A stretch of 64,000 nucleotides of DNA from BOKV01 sp041987205 (GCA_041987205.1 JBHIWX010000008.1:7537-71536), one strand, 5' to 3'. Numbered from the stretch's first letter, positions 15,942-24,546 are shown. Program-made: numbers and translations. The notes: generated by a model from the sequence alone, not told the origin.

Positions 15942-17999
15942 GTGTACATCTCAGAAATTCGGATCGAGAACTTTCGCCTGTTTGGCGCAGGTGATCAGGC
16001 CTTCGTGGTCCCGCTGGCGCCGGGACTTACTGCACTGGTCGGCGAGAATGACGCCGGCAAGACCGCGGTTATTGATGCGCTCCGGTTGGTGCTCGGCACG
16101 CGCGACCAAGATATACTGCGTGTCGATCCGACGGATTTTCATCAAGCGACGCTTGGCGGCGAGCGCGCCGACCAGATTGTAATCCGCCTGACCTTCCGCG
16201 ATCTGACCACCGCCGATCGCGGCGCCTTCGCCGAATTCCTGACCTATGAGACAGCGGCCGGCGCAACCGACACCGCGCTGATCGTGACCTGGGTCGCGAA
16301 GCGCAATTCCAAGGAAGGTAGCTCGCGCCGCGTACTGCCGCCGGAATGGCGCACAGGCGCCAAGGGTGACGGCCCGCTGCTCGATCTGGGTGCCCGGTCG
16401 CTGTTGACCTCAACCTATCTCCGACCCCTGCGCGATGCCGAGCGCGCCATGAGCGCCGGGCGAGGTTCTCGATTGTCGCAGATCCTTCAGCACACCAAGG
16501 AAATTCGTGATATTGGCAATCCGTTCAACAAGCTCACCGACCCGCCGGCCGATCCGAAGACACTGAGCGTCCTCGGTTTAGGAGACTATGCAAATCATTT
16601 GTTCGGCGAGAGCGAAGGCATCAAGGAGGCACGCAAGCGGCTTAACGACGAGTATCTAAAGCCACTCTCATTTGCTAACGACCTGCTGCACGCGCGGATT
16701 GGCGTGGCCGGCGCGCAGGATGACGGCCTCAGATTGCGCCAACTGCTAGAAAAGCTCGAACTCACGCTTGCCGCATCGGCCGACGCCGACAGCGCACACA
16801 GCCGCGGACTCGGTTCCAACAACCTTCTGTTCATGGCGTGCGAGCTACTGCTACTCGCCGCTGAAAGCGATGGCTTCCCGCTGCTGCTTATCGAAGAGCC
16901 CGAAGCGCATCTTCACCCGCAGCGCCAACTGCGTCTGATGTCCTTCCTTCAGGAGCAGGCGAAGACGAAGCGCGCCGACGGGCAGCGCATCCAGATCATC
17001 GTCACGACGCACAGTCCCAATCTCGCTTCGGACCTTCAACTCGACAATCTCGCGTTGATTGAAGGTGGGCGGGCATTCCCTCTGTGCAAGGGCAAGACGA
17101 AGCTCAGCGCATCGGACTATCGATTCCTCGAACGCTTTCTCGATGTGACCAAGGCGAACCTGTTCTTCGCCCGCGCGGTGCTGATCGTCGAAGGCGACGC
17201 TGAGAATATCCTGCTGCCGGTGATCGCCAAGCTTCTCGGCCGTGACTTCCATCATCACGGCGTGTCGGTGGTCAATGTCGGCGGTGTCGGGCTCGGCCGC
17301 TATGCGCGTGTATTCATGCGCGAGGATGAAGTGAAGGACGGGATCATAAACATTCCCGTTGCTTGCATTACCGACATGGACGTGATGCCCGACAACGCGC
17401 CGTGGATCGTCGGCAAGTTGGAAGACGGCCAGGAGATCCCGGTCCGCCCGCCGTCCAAGCGACAATGGCGGATCAAAGCCGATTTCCCGGGCGATGAGCT
17501 GGGGCAGCGGCGTGCCGAGCGCAAGGCCAAGGCGTCGGGCCAACAGGTCGAGACATTCGTCGCCGACGAGTGGACCCTCGAATTTGACCTCGCCTTTCAC
17601 GGGCTCGGAAAGCAGGTCTACCGCGCGGCCTCACTGGCGCTCGCCGATGACAGGCTCAACGCCGGCAGCACCAATCAAACCGCCATTCTCGCCGAGGCCG
17701 ACGGAGAATTTCAGACGCTGCTCGATGCCGATCACGATCAACCAACACTCGCCTCGCATATCTATGCGCTGTTCGAGGTCGACGGCGCCTCCAAGGCCAT
17801 CGGCGCGCAATATCTCGCTGAGCTGCTCGAGAAGGAGATCGCTGACGGCGCGCTCGATGCTGAAAGCCTGCGCGAGCGGCTTCCGCCCTATGTCGTCGCC
17901 GCGATCGCGCATGTCACCGGGCCGTTTGTGCCGTCATCTGCAGGAGGCGCAGCGGCCGGACCGAACCCGCCGGCTGCGGGACCCAACCCGGCGACTTGA
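15942..17999 (+). CDS. gajA: OLD-family ATPase/TOPRIM nuclease, Gabija GajA-like
   Basis: 685 residues from GTG 15942. The N-terminal ABC/RecF-like ATPase has Walker A GENDAGKTA (34-42), Walker B LLLIEEPEAHLHP and the switch VTTHSPN. The C-terminal TOPRIM domain has VLIVEGDAEN (metal-binding E) and ITDMDVMP (DxD). A class 2 OLD nuclease next to a UvrD-like helicase gene is the definition of the Gabija antiphage system, in which GajA nicks DNA when nucleotides are depleted. The protein is about 100 residues longer than the studied GajA (~580), including a low-complexity Gly/Pro/Ala tail. Three bases separate it from the helicase gene. The symbol rests on architecture, not on close identity. 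Confidence 0.8.
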   Translation: MYISEIRIENFRLFGAGDQAFVVPLAPGLTALVGENDAGKTAVIDALRLVLGTRDQDILRVDPTDFHQATLGGERADQIVIRLTFRDLTTADRGAFAEFLTYETAAGATDTALIVTWVAKRNSKEGSSRRVLPPEWRTGAKGDGPLLDLGARSLLTSTYLRPLRDAERAMSAGRGSRLSQILQHTKEIRDIGNPFNKLTDPPADPKTLSVLGLGDYANHLFGESEGIKEARKRLNDEYLKPLSFANDLLHARIGVAGAQDDGLRLRQLLEKLELTLAASADADSAHSRGLGSNNLLFMACELLLLAAESDGFPLLLIEEPEAHLHPQRQLRLMSFLQEQAKTKRADGQRIQIIVTTHSPNLASDLQLDNLALIEGGRAFPLCKGKTKLSASDYRFLERFLDVTKANLFFARAVLIVEGDAENILLPVIAKLLGRDFHHHGVSVVNVGGVGLGRYARVFMREDEVKDGIINIPVACITDMDVMPDNAPWIVGKLEDGQEIPVRPPSKRQWRIKADFPGDELGQRRAERKAKASGQQVETFVADEWTLEFDLAFHGLGKQVYRAASLALADDRLNAGSTNQTAILAEADGEFQTLLDADHDQPTLASHIYALFEVDGASKAIGAQYLAELLEKEIADGALDAESLRERLPPYVVAAIAHVTGPFVPSSAGGAAAGPNPPAAGPNPAT

Positions 18000-18002
18000 G
18001 CT

Positions 18003-20000
18003 ATGTTCGACGATCTAATCCGCGAAGATGATGTCGCCTGGGCGGCAACATTGATGGGACTGGGGCCTGATGGGTTCGCGCCGGTCCAAGACGACGACAG
18101 CCGGCTCCGGGCGATGCTTCGGCTCGATACGGTCGATTTCGAGGCATGCCCAGGCAGCGGCAAAACTACTTTGTTAGTTGCGAAGTTGGCAGTGCTGGCG
18201 ACGCGCTGGCCGCAACGGCAACAAGGCATCTGCGTGCTCTCGCACACCAATGCGGCGCGCAACGAGATCAGCGCGAAGCTCAGCAATACGGCGGCGGGCA
18301 TAGCGCTCACGCGCTACCCCCACTTTGTCGGCACGATCCACTCGTTCGTGAATGAGTATCTGGCGCTGCCCTGGCTTCGGTCGAAGGGCGTCGAGGTGCA
18401 CTGCGTCGATACGCAGATTGCGCTTGCAAAGCGCTGGGCTCTACTGCCGGGCAATACGCGCTGGGCGTTGGAGCAGGCCCAGTTGAAGGAATCCTGTCTG
18501 ATCTATACTGAGTCAGATTACGGCGGCGGCAAGACAGGCAATTTTGGATCGCACACGCCGACATACCAGGCGATCGTAGCCGCACGTCGCGCTTCTAGCG
18601 AACAGGGCTATTTCTGCTTCGACGAGATGTTCGTCTGGGCGAACCAGCTGCTCGACCAGCACCCGGAAACGATCTCCACACTTCGTCAGCGCTTCCCCCT
18701 GGTTTTCATCGACGAGGCGCAGGACAATAGCGAAGCGCAATCGGCGCTGCTGCACCGCATCTTCTGCGATGGCCACGCGCCTTCGCGTCGGCAGCGGTTC
18801 GGCGACTCCAACCAGGCCATCTTTGGGAGCCCCAACCACAGCGGCGCCACGACTGATCTCTTTCCTGGCGAAACGGTACACCCGATGCCACGCAGCTATC
18901 GCTTCGGTCAGGATATCGCGGACCATGTGAAGGGCCTAGGAGTCGCACCGCAGCCTCTGGTCGGCGCCGGGCCACCCGATCACCTTGGCGCCGATCCCAA
19001 GCCGCCTGCGATTTTCCTGTTTGACGATGAGTCGGTGCAGACGGTACTGGCGCGCTACGGCCAATATCTTCTGGACACCTTCGACGGAGCCGCGCTCGAG
19101 AACGGCGTGTTCACGGCGGTTGCTGGGGTGCACGAGCTACACGAGAACGATCGCATACCGCGAGCTATGGGGCATTATGCGCCTAGTTACGACCCGACGT
19201 GGACGAGGAAAGAATCCGCCCCGAGCAGCTTCGCGCAATATCTCGCGCGAGCACGTTTTGAGACGGCCGGCAGCGACAACACCGGCAAGCTGGTCAACGC
19301 GACGGCGGCGGCGCTGCTCGCCGCAAGCGAACTTGCCAGCGGCACCCACGGCCAAATCACGCGAAAGTCCCCGCATCGCCGGGTGGTAGAGATGCTTGGT
19401 GACAGCGGTGTGCGGGCCAGATATCTCGCTCTGCTGGAGATCGTCTTGACGTACAAAGGCGATATCCCCCCGGCGGTCTGGGCGGCAGAAGCACTGGCGC
19501 ACATCGAGGCCCTGGTGCGGCAACTAAGCGATGTAGCTGCGTTGGACGGCGATGTCGTCACGTTCTTGGCGGCACCTCAGCCGCAGGCCACCCTCGAAGG
19601 CGAAGCTGCCGTCGTCGCGCGCACCGATAACCTGTTCGCCTATCCCCCGGACGCACCACGGGTGCGCATTCGTCTGGGCTCGATCCATTCGGTAAAGGGC
19701 GAAACGCACACAGCGACATTGGTGCTCGACAGCTTCTTTCACAACCACCACCTGAGCGAACTCAAGCCTTGGTTGCTGGGGACAAAATCGGGCGGTTCTT
19801 CGATAAACCGCAGGGGCAGGCAAGTCTTCGAAGGTCCCCGCATCCTTGGGCGGCTCAAGCTCCATTATGTCGCGATGACTCGCCCGACCCACCTGCTGTG
19901 TCTCGCGATGCGCAAGGATGCCTTCAGCGAGGGGGAGTTCGACACGCTGGCGGGTCGTGGCTGGACTATCATCGACTGCTGCGTCCCCGCTCAAGCATAA
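18003..20000 (+). CDS. gajB: UvrD/Rep-like superfamily 1 helicase, Gabija GajB-like
   Basis: 665 residues. The helicase motifs appear in order: I ACPGSGKTT, Ia SHTNAARNEI, IHSFVNEYL, II FIDEAQDN, III GDSNQAIFG, IV RSYRFG, V SIHSVKGETH and VI YVAMTRPTH. All look intact. It is considerably longer than the studied GajB (~490 residues), with extra sequence between motifs IV and V (about residues 320-550). In Gabija the helicase senses DNA ends or ssDNA and activates GajA. Start follows the nuclease stop by three bases, so the two are coupled. Confidence 0.8.
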   Translation: MFDDLIREDDVAWAATLMGLGPDGFAPVQDDDSRLRAMLRLDTVDFEACPGSGKTTLLVAKLAVLATRWPQRQQGICVLSHTNAARNEISAKLSNTAAGIALTRYPHFVGTIHSFVNEYLALPWLRSKGVEVHCVDTQIALAKRWALLPGNTRWALEQAQLKESCLIYTESDYGGGKTGNFGSHTPTYQAIVAARRASSEQGYFCFDEMFVWANQLLDQHPETISTLRQRFPLVFIDEAQDNSEAQSALLHRIFCDGHAPSRRQRFGDSNQAIFGSPNHSGATTDLFPGETVHPMPRSYRFGQDIADHVKGLGVAPQPLVGAGPPDHLGADPKPPAIFLFDDESVQTVLARYGQYLLDTFDGAALENGVFTAVAGVHELHENDRIPRAMGHYAPSYDPTWTRKESAPSSFAQYLARARFETAGSDNTGKLVNATAAALLAASELASGTHGQITRKSPHRRVVEMLGDSGVRARYLALLEIVLTYKGDIPPAVWAAEALAHIEALVRQLSDVAALDGDVVTFLAAPQPQATLEGEAAVVARTDNLFAYPPDAPRVRIRLGSIHSVKGETHTATLVLDSFFHNHHLSELKPWLLGTKSGGSSINRRGRQVFEGPRILGRLKLHYVAMTRPTHLLCLAMRKDAFSEGEFDTLAGRGWTIIDCCVPAQA

Positions 20001-20294
20001 GCACTCGCCTTCCCCTGCGCTAATCTCGGGCCGGCGCTCACGTTCCGCCCCTCCGACGACATGCTCTTGCGATCTCCACTCACATCGAGCTCTAAGAATC
20101 CGCGCGTGCGGTTTGTAGACAAATGGTAGCCTTTGGGATCAACAGCGACGTTGCGGAACGACCGATTTAGGGCACAGTGGTGAAGGGTTCAAAGCGGGAC
20201 GAAATAGTACAAACCTTAGAAATAGGCTTGCCACTTGTGCCTACAGACAGTTGAAGTGATGCTTGTGCTTCAAACTCTGGCAAGCGGGGCATGT
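20001..20294. other. Intergenic region after the Gabija-like pair
   Basis: No gene or convincing terminator seen. It must hold the promoter of the hypothetical gene at 20295; the sequence becomes AT-richer after 20100, but no clear -35/-10 pair could be chosen. Confidence 0.3.
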
Positions 20295-20960
20295 ATGTCT
20301 GTTTTGGATATTCCTCTCAGAAAGGCGCTACAATTGTTCTATGCGCCACAATCGTTGCGTCGGACAATTTTAAAGGAGGACATTCGTCTTGATCGCCGAA
20401 AAGACGCCGGCGGCAATAGAAGCAGAGGCGGTGATTTCTATTTGCCTTTCTGGTCAGATGTCAAAAGGCACATATCGGGCGATGGCGATCTAACTCAACT
20501 GACTGGTGATCGTATAAAGTCAAACAGGAATTTCCAGAGACTATATCCGTTGCTTAAAGACGGCGTCCTCGAATTACTTAGTGCGAAATTGCGTTGGTCA
20601 AACGAACCAGTCGAGATCGTCCCCCAAAGCGTACACGGTAACCTGAGAATTGAGGACCTAGGTGGCACAATTCGTATAAGAGATGCGCTCCACGCGCGCG
20701 TCAGGGGAGAATATACCCGCGTCGTGTACCCCTACTTCAGCGAAGAACCGGCGCTCCCCGAAGAGGGCGGAAGGTTGGGTTTGTGGGTTATGCAGCAGGC
20801 CCTGACAGAACTTGATCCAGATGACATGCGCATTATCGACGCTCTTCGTCGGACATTCTTCTCTCCGCGAACGACGCCGCTGCAAGGCAACGAAGAGGCG
20901 GTTTTCCGTGAAAATTACAGATCGTTGATCGGCGAGTGGGAGCGTCTGAAGCATGAATGA
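20295..20960 (+). CDS. Hypothetical protein within the defence island
   Basis: 221 residues if translated from ATG 20295; the frame opens earlier at 20235. Basic N-terminal half (LRRTILKEDIRLDRRKD), then helical and acidic. No signal peptide, no membrane segments and no catalytic motif that I can recognise. The coding sequence has lower GC and rarer codons than its neighbours, a sign of transfer. It converges on the retron reverse transcriptase gene with only 11 bases between the two stops, and follows the Gabija-like pair in the same direction. Position suggests a defence-related role; nothing in the sequence itself proves it. Confidence 0.55.
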   Translation: MSVLDIPLRKALQLFYAPQSLRRTILKEDIRLDRRKDAGGNRSRGGDFYLPFWSDVKRHISGDGDLTQLTGDRIKSNRNFQRLYPLLKDGVLELLSAKLRWSNEPVEIVPQSVHGNLRIEDLGGTIRIRDALHARVRGEYTRVVYPYFSEEPALPEEGGRLGLWVMQQALTELDPDDMRIIDALRRTFFSPRTTPLQGNEEAVFRENYRSLIGEWERLKHE

Positions 20961-20971
20961 GAGGTCCCGGG

Positions 20972-22129
20972 TTACAGAGTCCAATCCACGCGGTTGGCTT
21001 CCGCATACAGCTTGGAGGCATACGCCTCGTCCACTTGATGCGCGAAAGCAATCAAACCGAGAATGTGCCTGCGCATGCCGATCTTCGAAGCGAATCCGCG
21101 TTTTGCGCGGTGGCGTTCGGGGCCAATGCTCTCGTGATTCAGCGCGTAGAGGTGGGTTTCGATATTGTTCCTGAAGGCCTTCGTGAGGCGTGGACGGCCA
21201 GTATCGACGGTCACGCCCAGCAGGATTTTTCTGCCGCCCGGAGGCACGATCGTCGTCTTCTGACGATGGGGGACCAGGCCCGACGTCTCCAGCACCATCT
21301 CCACCTGCTTGACTAGGCGCATTGCCTGGCCGCGGTTGGAAGGTCCGACGCACGAGAACGCCAGATCGTCGGCGTATCGTGTATAGGTCCAGTTCTCAGA
21401 TGCGGCGAGTTGGGCGAGCCGAATGTCGAGGACCGCTGATGCGAAGTTGGCGAGCATCGGACTGGTCGGCGCACCTTGCGGCAGATGCCCCATGGGATGC
21501 GTGCGATATGGCTGCGCATCCGCGCCTCGCCCCAACCGGTCTCTTGGATCAATTCGCGTATGGGTCGGCAATCGCGTGCAGATGCGGGCCATCTGAAACG
21601 AGAGCAAGGCTCCGTAGCCGAAGCCGCGGAAGACCCAATAAGCGGCGTCTTCATGGATCGATTCGAAGAAGTGCCGAACGTCCATCTTGACGAGCCACTT
21701 GGCACCGACATGACGTTCGGCTGCGTCGACCAGGTCGCGATTCTTGATGAAAGCGAAGCTCGCGGGATGGGAGGGCATGACCTGGAGGATATTCTGGGCG
21801 ATCCATCGCTGCACCCGCATCAAGCGTGGCTCCGGCACGCAAATGGTGCGGTATCGACGTGGCGGCGCCGGGACTTTGTTCGGCACGCCGCGCTTCTTGA
21901 CGCGGAACACGCGGTACGGATCAATCTTCCGGTGGGCAACTTCTTGCAGGAAGTCCGAGGATACGTCGGAGAGATGCGCCAGATGGTTAAGCGTGAGCAC
22001 GACCGGCAGGTCGGGATGATGCCTCTTTATCGCTGACGCTGCCGCGATCGATGCAGCCACGGTTTCGGCGGATCGCCCTTCCGCCTTGGCGCCCCAAGCA
22101 AATGTCTGAGGATCCCAAGGGTGCTTCAT
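20972..22129 (-). CDS. Retron-type reverse transcriptase
   Basis: 385 residues from ATG 22129-22127. Motif A is KMDVRHFF (D150), motif B LPQGAPTSPMLAN (216-228) and motif C YTRYADD (249-255); LGVTVDTG (304-311) occupies the VTG-like position and a thumb helix LIAFAHQVDEAYASKL follows. The TLNHLAHLS segment (46-54) fits the NAxxH region of retron RTs. Small size, LPQGAPTSP and lack of maturase or endonuclease domains exclude a group II intron. It would reverse transcribe the ncRNA encoded just upstream. The first codons lie inside the predicted a2 region of that RNA and no good ribosome site precedes the ATG, so initiation is probably controlled by RNA structure or coupled to the effector. Confidence 0.88.
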   Translation of the reverse strand: MKHPWDPQTFAWGAKAEGRSAETVAASIAAASAIKRHHPDLPVVLTLNHLAHLSDVSSDFLQEVAHRKIDPYRVFRVKKRGVPNKVPAPPRRYRTICVPEPRLMRVQRWIAQNILQVMPSHPASFAFIKNRDLVDAAERHVGAKWLVKMDVRHFFESIHEDAAYWVFRGFGYGALLSFQMARICTRLPTHTRIDPRDRLGRGADAQPYRTHPMGHLPQGAPTSPMLANFASAVLDIRLAQLAASENWTYTRYADDLAFSCVGPSNRGQAMRLVKQVEMVLETSGLVPHRQKTTIVPPGGRKILLGVTVDTGRPRLTKAFRNNIETHLYALNHESIGPERHRAKRGFASKIGMRRHILGLIAFAHQVDEAYASKLYAEANRVDWTL

Positions 22130-22350
22130 CTACTTTAGATCGGCCCTGGCGGCGTCGCGTCGTCCATCGAAACGAGCCTCCGAGGAGGTTGCCCAAAGGG
22201 CAACGATGGATGACGCGACGTGGACCTGCATTCTGAAGCTCTTTCAACGGCGACGGGAAGCCCCGTCCCCCTAGACGGCAGGTTCGTACCCGCAGTCCTG
22301 GCCGTCCGGAGACGGCATGTCTAGATGAGCCGAGCCTTCGGGATCCTCAG
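22106..22350 (-). ncRNA. Retron msr-msd RNA (predicted from structure)
   Basis: Read leftward, the RNA begins with CTGAGGATCCCGAAGG (22350-22335) and ends with CCTTGGGATCCTCAG (22120-22106). The two pair over 15 bp with one bulged G, and a second helix GCTCATCTA/TAGATGAAGC (22330-22322 with 22132-22123, one bulged A) extends this: the expected a1/a2 pairing. Inside are hairpins GCCGTC-TCCG-GACGGC (22316-22301) and GACGGG-GCTT-CCCGTC (22267-22252). Then comes a 17-bp stem with one mismatch (22220-22204 with 22169-22153), which encloses two short hairpins, TTGCCC-TTT-GGGCAA and CCTC-CTCG-GAGG. The former hairpins probably belong to msr and the long stem to msd; the branching G is not assigned. 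Confidence 0.7.
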
Positions 22351-23595
22351 GGTCTCTGGATAATATGGAACTAGTGAAGTTTCAATGAGCGGAGTGTTCC
22401 GCTCACCTGCGCGTCCCGACTCCATGAATTTGTACCCTTTGTCGGTTATTCGTCCTGTGCGAGTAATCAGCTCTGATTTTAACGCGCGCGCAAGCGTGTC
22501 CATGACGGTGGATGCGGGCAAAGATGTCCTGGATGCGAGCGCGACTTCAGCTCCCCTGTACCATCGACCCTTGAGCATGCTCAGCACGAGTACCGTCAGT
22601 CGTTCTTCCTCGGTCAGTTCTCGACCGAACACCACACCATTCGACTGGGCGGCGGAAGCGACTGCCTGGTCCAGCGATCGCACGCCGAAGACATCGCGCA
22701 ATTCAGGGGGCGCGGCTCCGACATAGAGCGGGCGCCACCCGCTCTCGCCATGATGGATCATCGCCGGAGTATTATTGGGAAGCCGGTAGTTGAATGCGAT
22801 CAGGGCACCGTCCCCACCGAAACCGAATCGGCCGGCACCACGCCCCTCCTCAGGCCCATTTGTCTGGATTAACTGTGTCCAAGACCACATGGTTCGATAA
22901 TCAGAGGTGGATTTGACCGTGGGAGCGATCCACTCAGCCTCCACCTCCGGTCGCAACCGATGGCGACGCACCTTGCTGAACGCCGATGGGGTGGCAGCGG
23001 CTGCAACTACTCGGAATCGGATCATGTCGCGCGATTTCCACGATCGCACCGTGGGAACGGCCCAGAACTTGTCCAGCATGGTCGACATGCGCGTGCCCGA
23101 TCCCAGGAAGTCAGTAACGATAATGATCTCGCCTGCCGGTGCAGTCTTCCCCCGTAGTCTTTCGGGGCCGGGATGGTTCATAAAGACCCTGGTCCACCGT
23201 TCTGATGCCTGGGATATCAGATGCGCGACGAAGCCCTCGCTTCCTACGCGAACTCGGCCACGAGTTGGCCTGACAGCCGGGGGACCATTGTAGCCGACCG
23301 CCCGCTGCCGCAAGCGACCGTCCATGTCAGGAAGCATCTGGACCTCAAAAATCAGAGACGCATCGAATTCGCGTTCGGCGTAGAGCGCAACGCGCCGCTT
23401 ACGGTGACGCTGCCCCTCTGCGATCCGATCCAAGGCCGACCGGATCGACGTACCCACTTGCTCCTCGTTCAGGAGCAGCATCGCGTCCAACAGGCTCGCT
23501 GCGGTAGCGCGGTCGTCAAAGCCGAATTGGTCCAGCCAGGCCGCGCCAACCGCTGTCTGGCTCAATGTCCGGGGTCCGGCCAAGAACAACTCCAC
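22321..23595 (-). CDS. Retron effector: phosphoribosyltransferase-like plus winged-helix protein
   Basis: 424 residues from GTG 23595. The central part is a PRTase fold with the PRPP-loop motif EIIIVTDFLGSGTRM (156-170) and a conserved block GDGALIAFNYRLPNN (261-275). The C-terminal ~65 residues (328-392) form a winged helix (TVLVLSMLKGRWYRGAEVAL, then ITDKGYKFMESG). PRTase plus winged helix upstream of a retron ncRNA and RT is, as I recall, the type III retron arrangement. It is presumably the toxic or abortive-infection arm held in check by the RT-msDNA complex. Its last codons form the a1 strand of the ncRNA. The N-terminus is uncertain: a better-looking start (MVKKPFAAPDEP, from about 23634) is in another frame. 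Confidence 0.78.
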   Translation of the reverse strand: MELFLAGPRTLSQTAVGAAWLDQFGFDDRATAASLLDAMLLLNEEQVGTSIRSALDRIAEGQRHRKRRVALYAEREFDASLIFEVQMLPDMDGRLRQRAVGYNGPPAVRPTRGRVRVGSEGFVAHLISQASERWTRVFMNHPGPERLRGKTAPAGEIIIVTDFLGSGTRMSTMLDKFWAVPTVRSWKSRDMIRFRVVAAAATPSAFSKVRRHRLRPEVEAEWIAPTVKSTSDYRTMWSWTQLIQTNGPEEGRGAGRFGFGGDGALIAFNYRLPNNTPAMIHHGESGWRPLYVGAAPPELRDVFGVRSLDQAVASAAQSNGVVFGRELTEEERLTVLVLSMLKGRWYRGAEVALASRTSLPASTVMDTLARALKSELITRTGRITDKGYKFMESGRAGERNTPLIETSLVPYYPETLRIPKARLI

Positions 23596-24054
23596 CTCGG
23601 TTCGTCGGGGGCAGCAAAAGGCTTTTTGACCATAGCATCGCAGCCGCTCCCCATGAAAAGTTTATCTCGCTGTCAATCAATTCGTCCACTGTATCGCGAC
23701 AAGGACTGACCGGGCTCGATGAGGCGCTCGACCCCGTTTGTTTCAGGCCGCGTAACCAGCCAACCGCGCCCTTCTCGCAACGATAAGGCGATTCAGGTGA
23801 ATGGCAGGTTTTAGCGAGATGTGACGTCGACCTGAACGACCGAGATGGGGCGCAAAGCGGACATCTACCGCTGATGGGGTAGGCGGAATGGCAAGAGCCA
23901 CGAATATTTCCTTCTCCCGCTGGACTTCTCTCGCAAAGGAAGCAGTAGTCGGTTGCGGTCGCGGGGATAGCCCCCGACTTGCTTCAGCCCGGTGACGGGC
24001 TCTGCTCGGTACCAGGCCAGATTGGCTGACCTGGACAACGAGTGGAGCCAGATC
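23596..24054. other. Intergenic region between retron and recombinase module
   Basis: Holds the promoter region of the retron operon (leftward) and the leader of the DUF3489 gene (rightward). A dispersed-motif copy lies at 23833-23864. No other gene is convincing, although an open frame reads upstream of the effector start. Confidence 0.35.
23833..23864. repeat. Dispersed short motif, copy 3
   Basis: TGAACGACCGAGATGGGG followed by CGCAAAGCGGACAT. Close to the copy at 15820 (about 27 of 32 aligned positions). Sits at the junction between the retron and the DUF3489/recombinase module. Confidence 0.4.
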
Positions 24055-24546
24055 ATGGACAATACCAAGACGATCAAATTGAACCCCGATGCGGAAGCAC
24101 CGGCTGGCACTGCGCCGGGTGGTGCGAAGAAGACCCCGAAACCGAAGGCAGTCGAGCCTGCCCCCGCCACAGGCGTTAGGTCACGCCAGACCCCGCGTCC
24201 GGTGTCGAAACGGACCGCCGCCAAGCCGGTTGCAGCAGAGGGCGGTGGAGGCGGCAAGGCGAAGAAGCCGGCGCCGAAGCGCGCTGATCCAAAGCTTATC
24301 GCCAAGAATCGCGGCAAGTCCAAGAAGGAACAGCTGATCGGACTGTTGTCGAAGCCGGGCGGGGCGCGGGTCTCGGTTCTCGTCGAACGGCTCGGGTGGC
24401 AGGCTCACACGGTCAGGGCGGCACTATCGGGACTGCGCAAGCAGGGATTTTCGATCGCAGTGTCGAAGTCTGCCAAAACCGGCGAAACAGTCTACGCCAT
24501 TACGTCCGCACCAGCTGCCGCCGAGACCAATGAGGCATCAGCATGA
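24055..24546 (+). CDS. DUF3489 family protein
   Basis: 163 residues from ATG 24055 (TGGAGCC upstream). The N-terminal ~75 residues are a disordered Pro/Ala/Lys-rich tail. The C-terminal ~70 residues are a winged-helix-like DUF3489 domain: SKKEQLIGLLSKPGGARVSV, LVERLGWQAHTVRAALSGL, then GFSIAVSKSAKTGETVYAIT. Such proteins commonly precede DUF2924 and a large serine recombinase in alphaproteobacterial islands and probably act as DNA-binding accessory or regulatory factors; the function is not established. Overlaps the DUF2924 gene (ATGA). Confidence 0.82.
   Translation: MDNTKTIKLNPDAEAPAGTAPGGAKKTPKPKAVEPAPATGVRSRQTPRPVSKRTAAKPVAAEGGGGGKAKKPAPKRADPKLIAKNRGKSKKEQLIGLLSKPGGARVSVLVERLGWQAHTVRAALSGLRKQGFSIAVSKSAKTGETVYAITSAPAAAETNEASA

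Noticed and set aside
20972..22129. Reverse transcriptase as part of a group II intron or diversity-generating retroelement
   Set aside because: No maturase or endonuclease domain, no intron domain V/VI structure, no variable-repeat/template-repeat pair, and retron-type motifs plus paired RNA ends are present.
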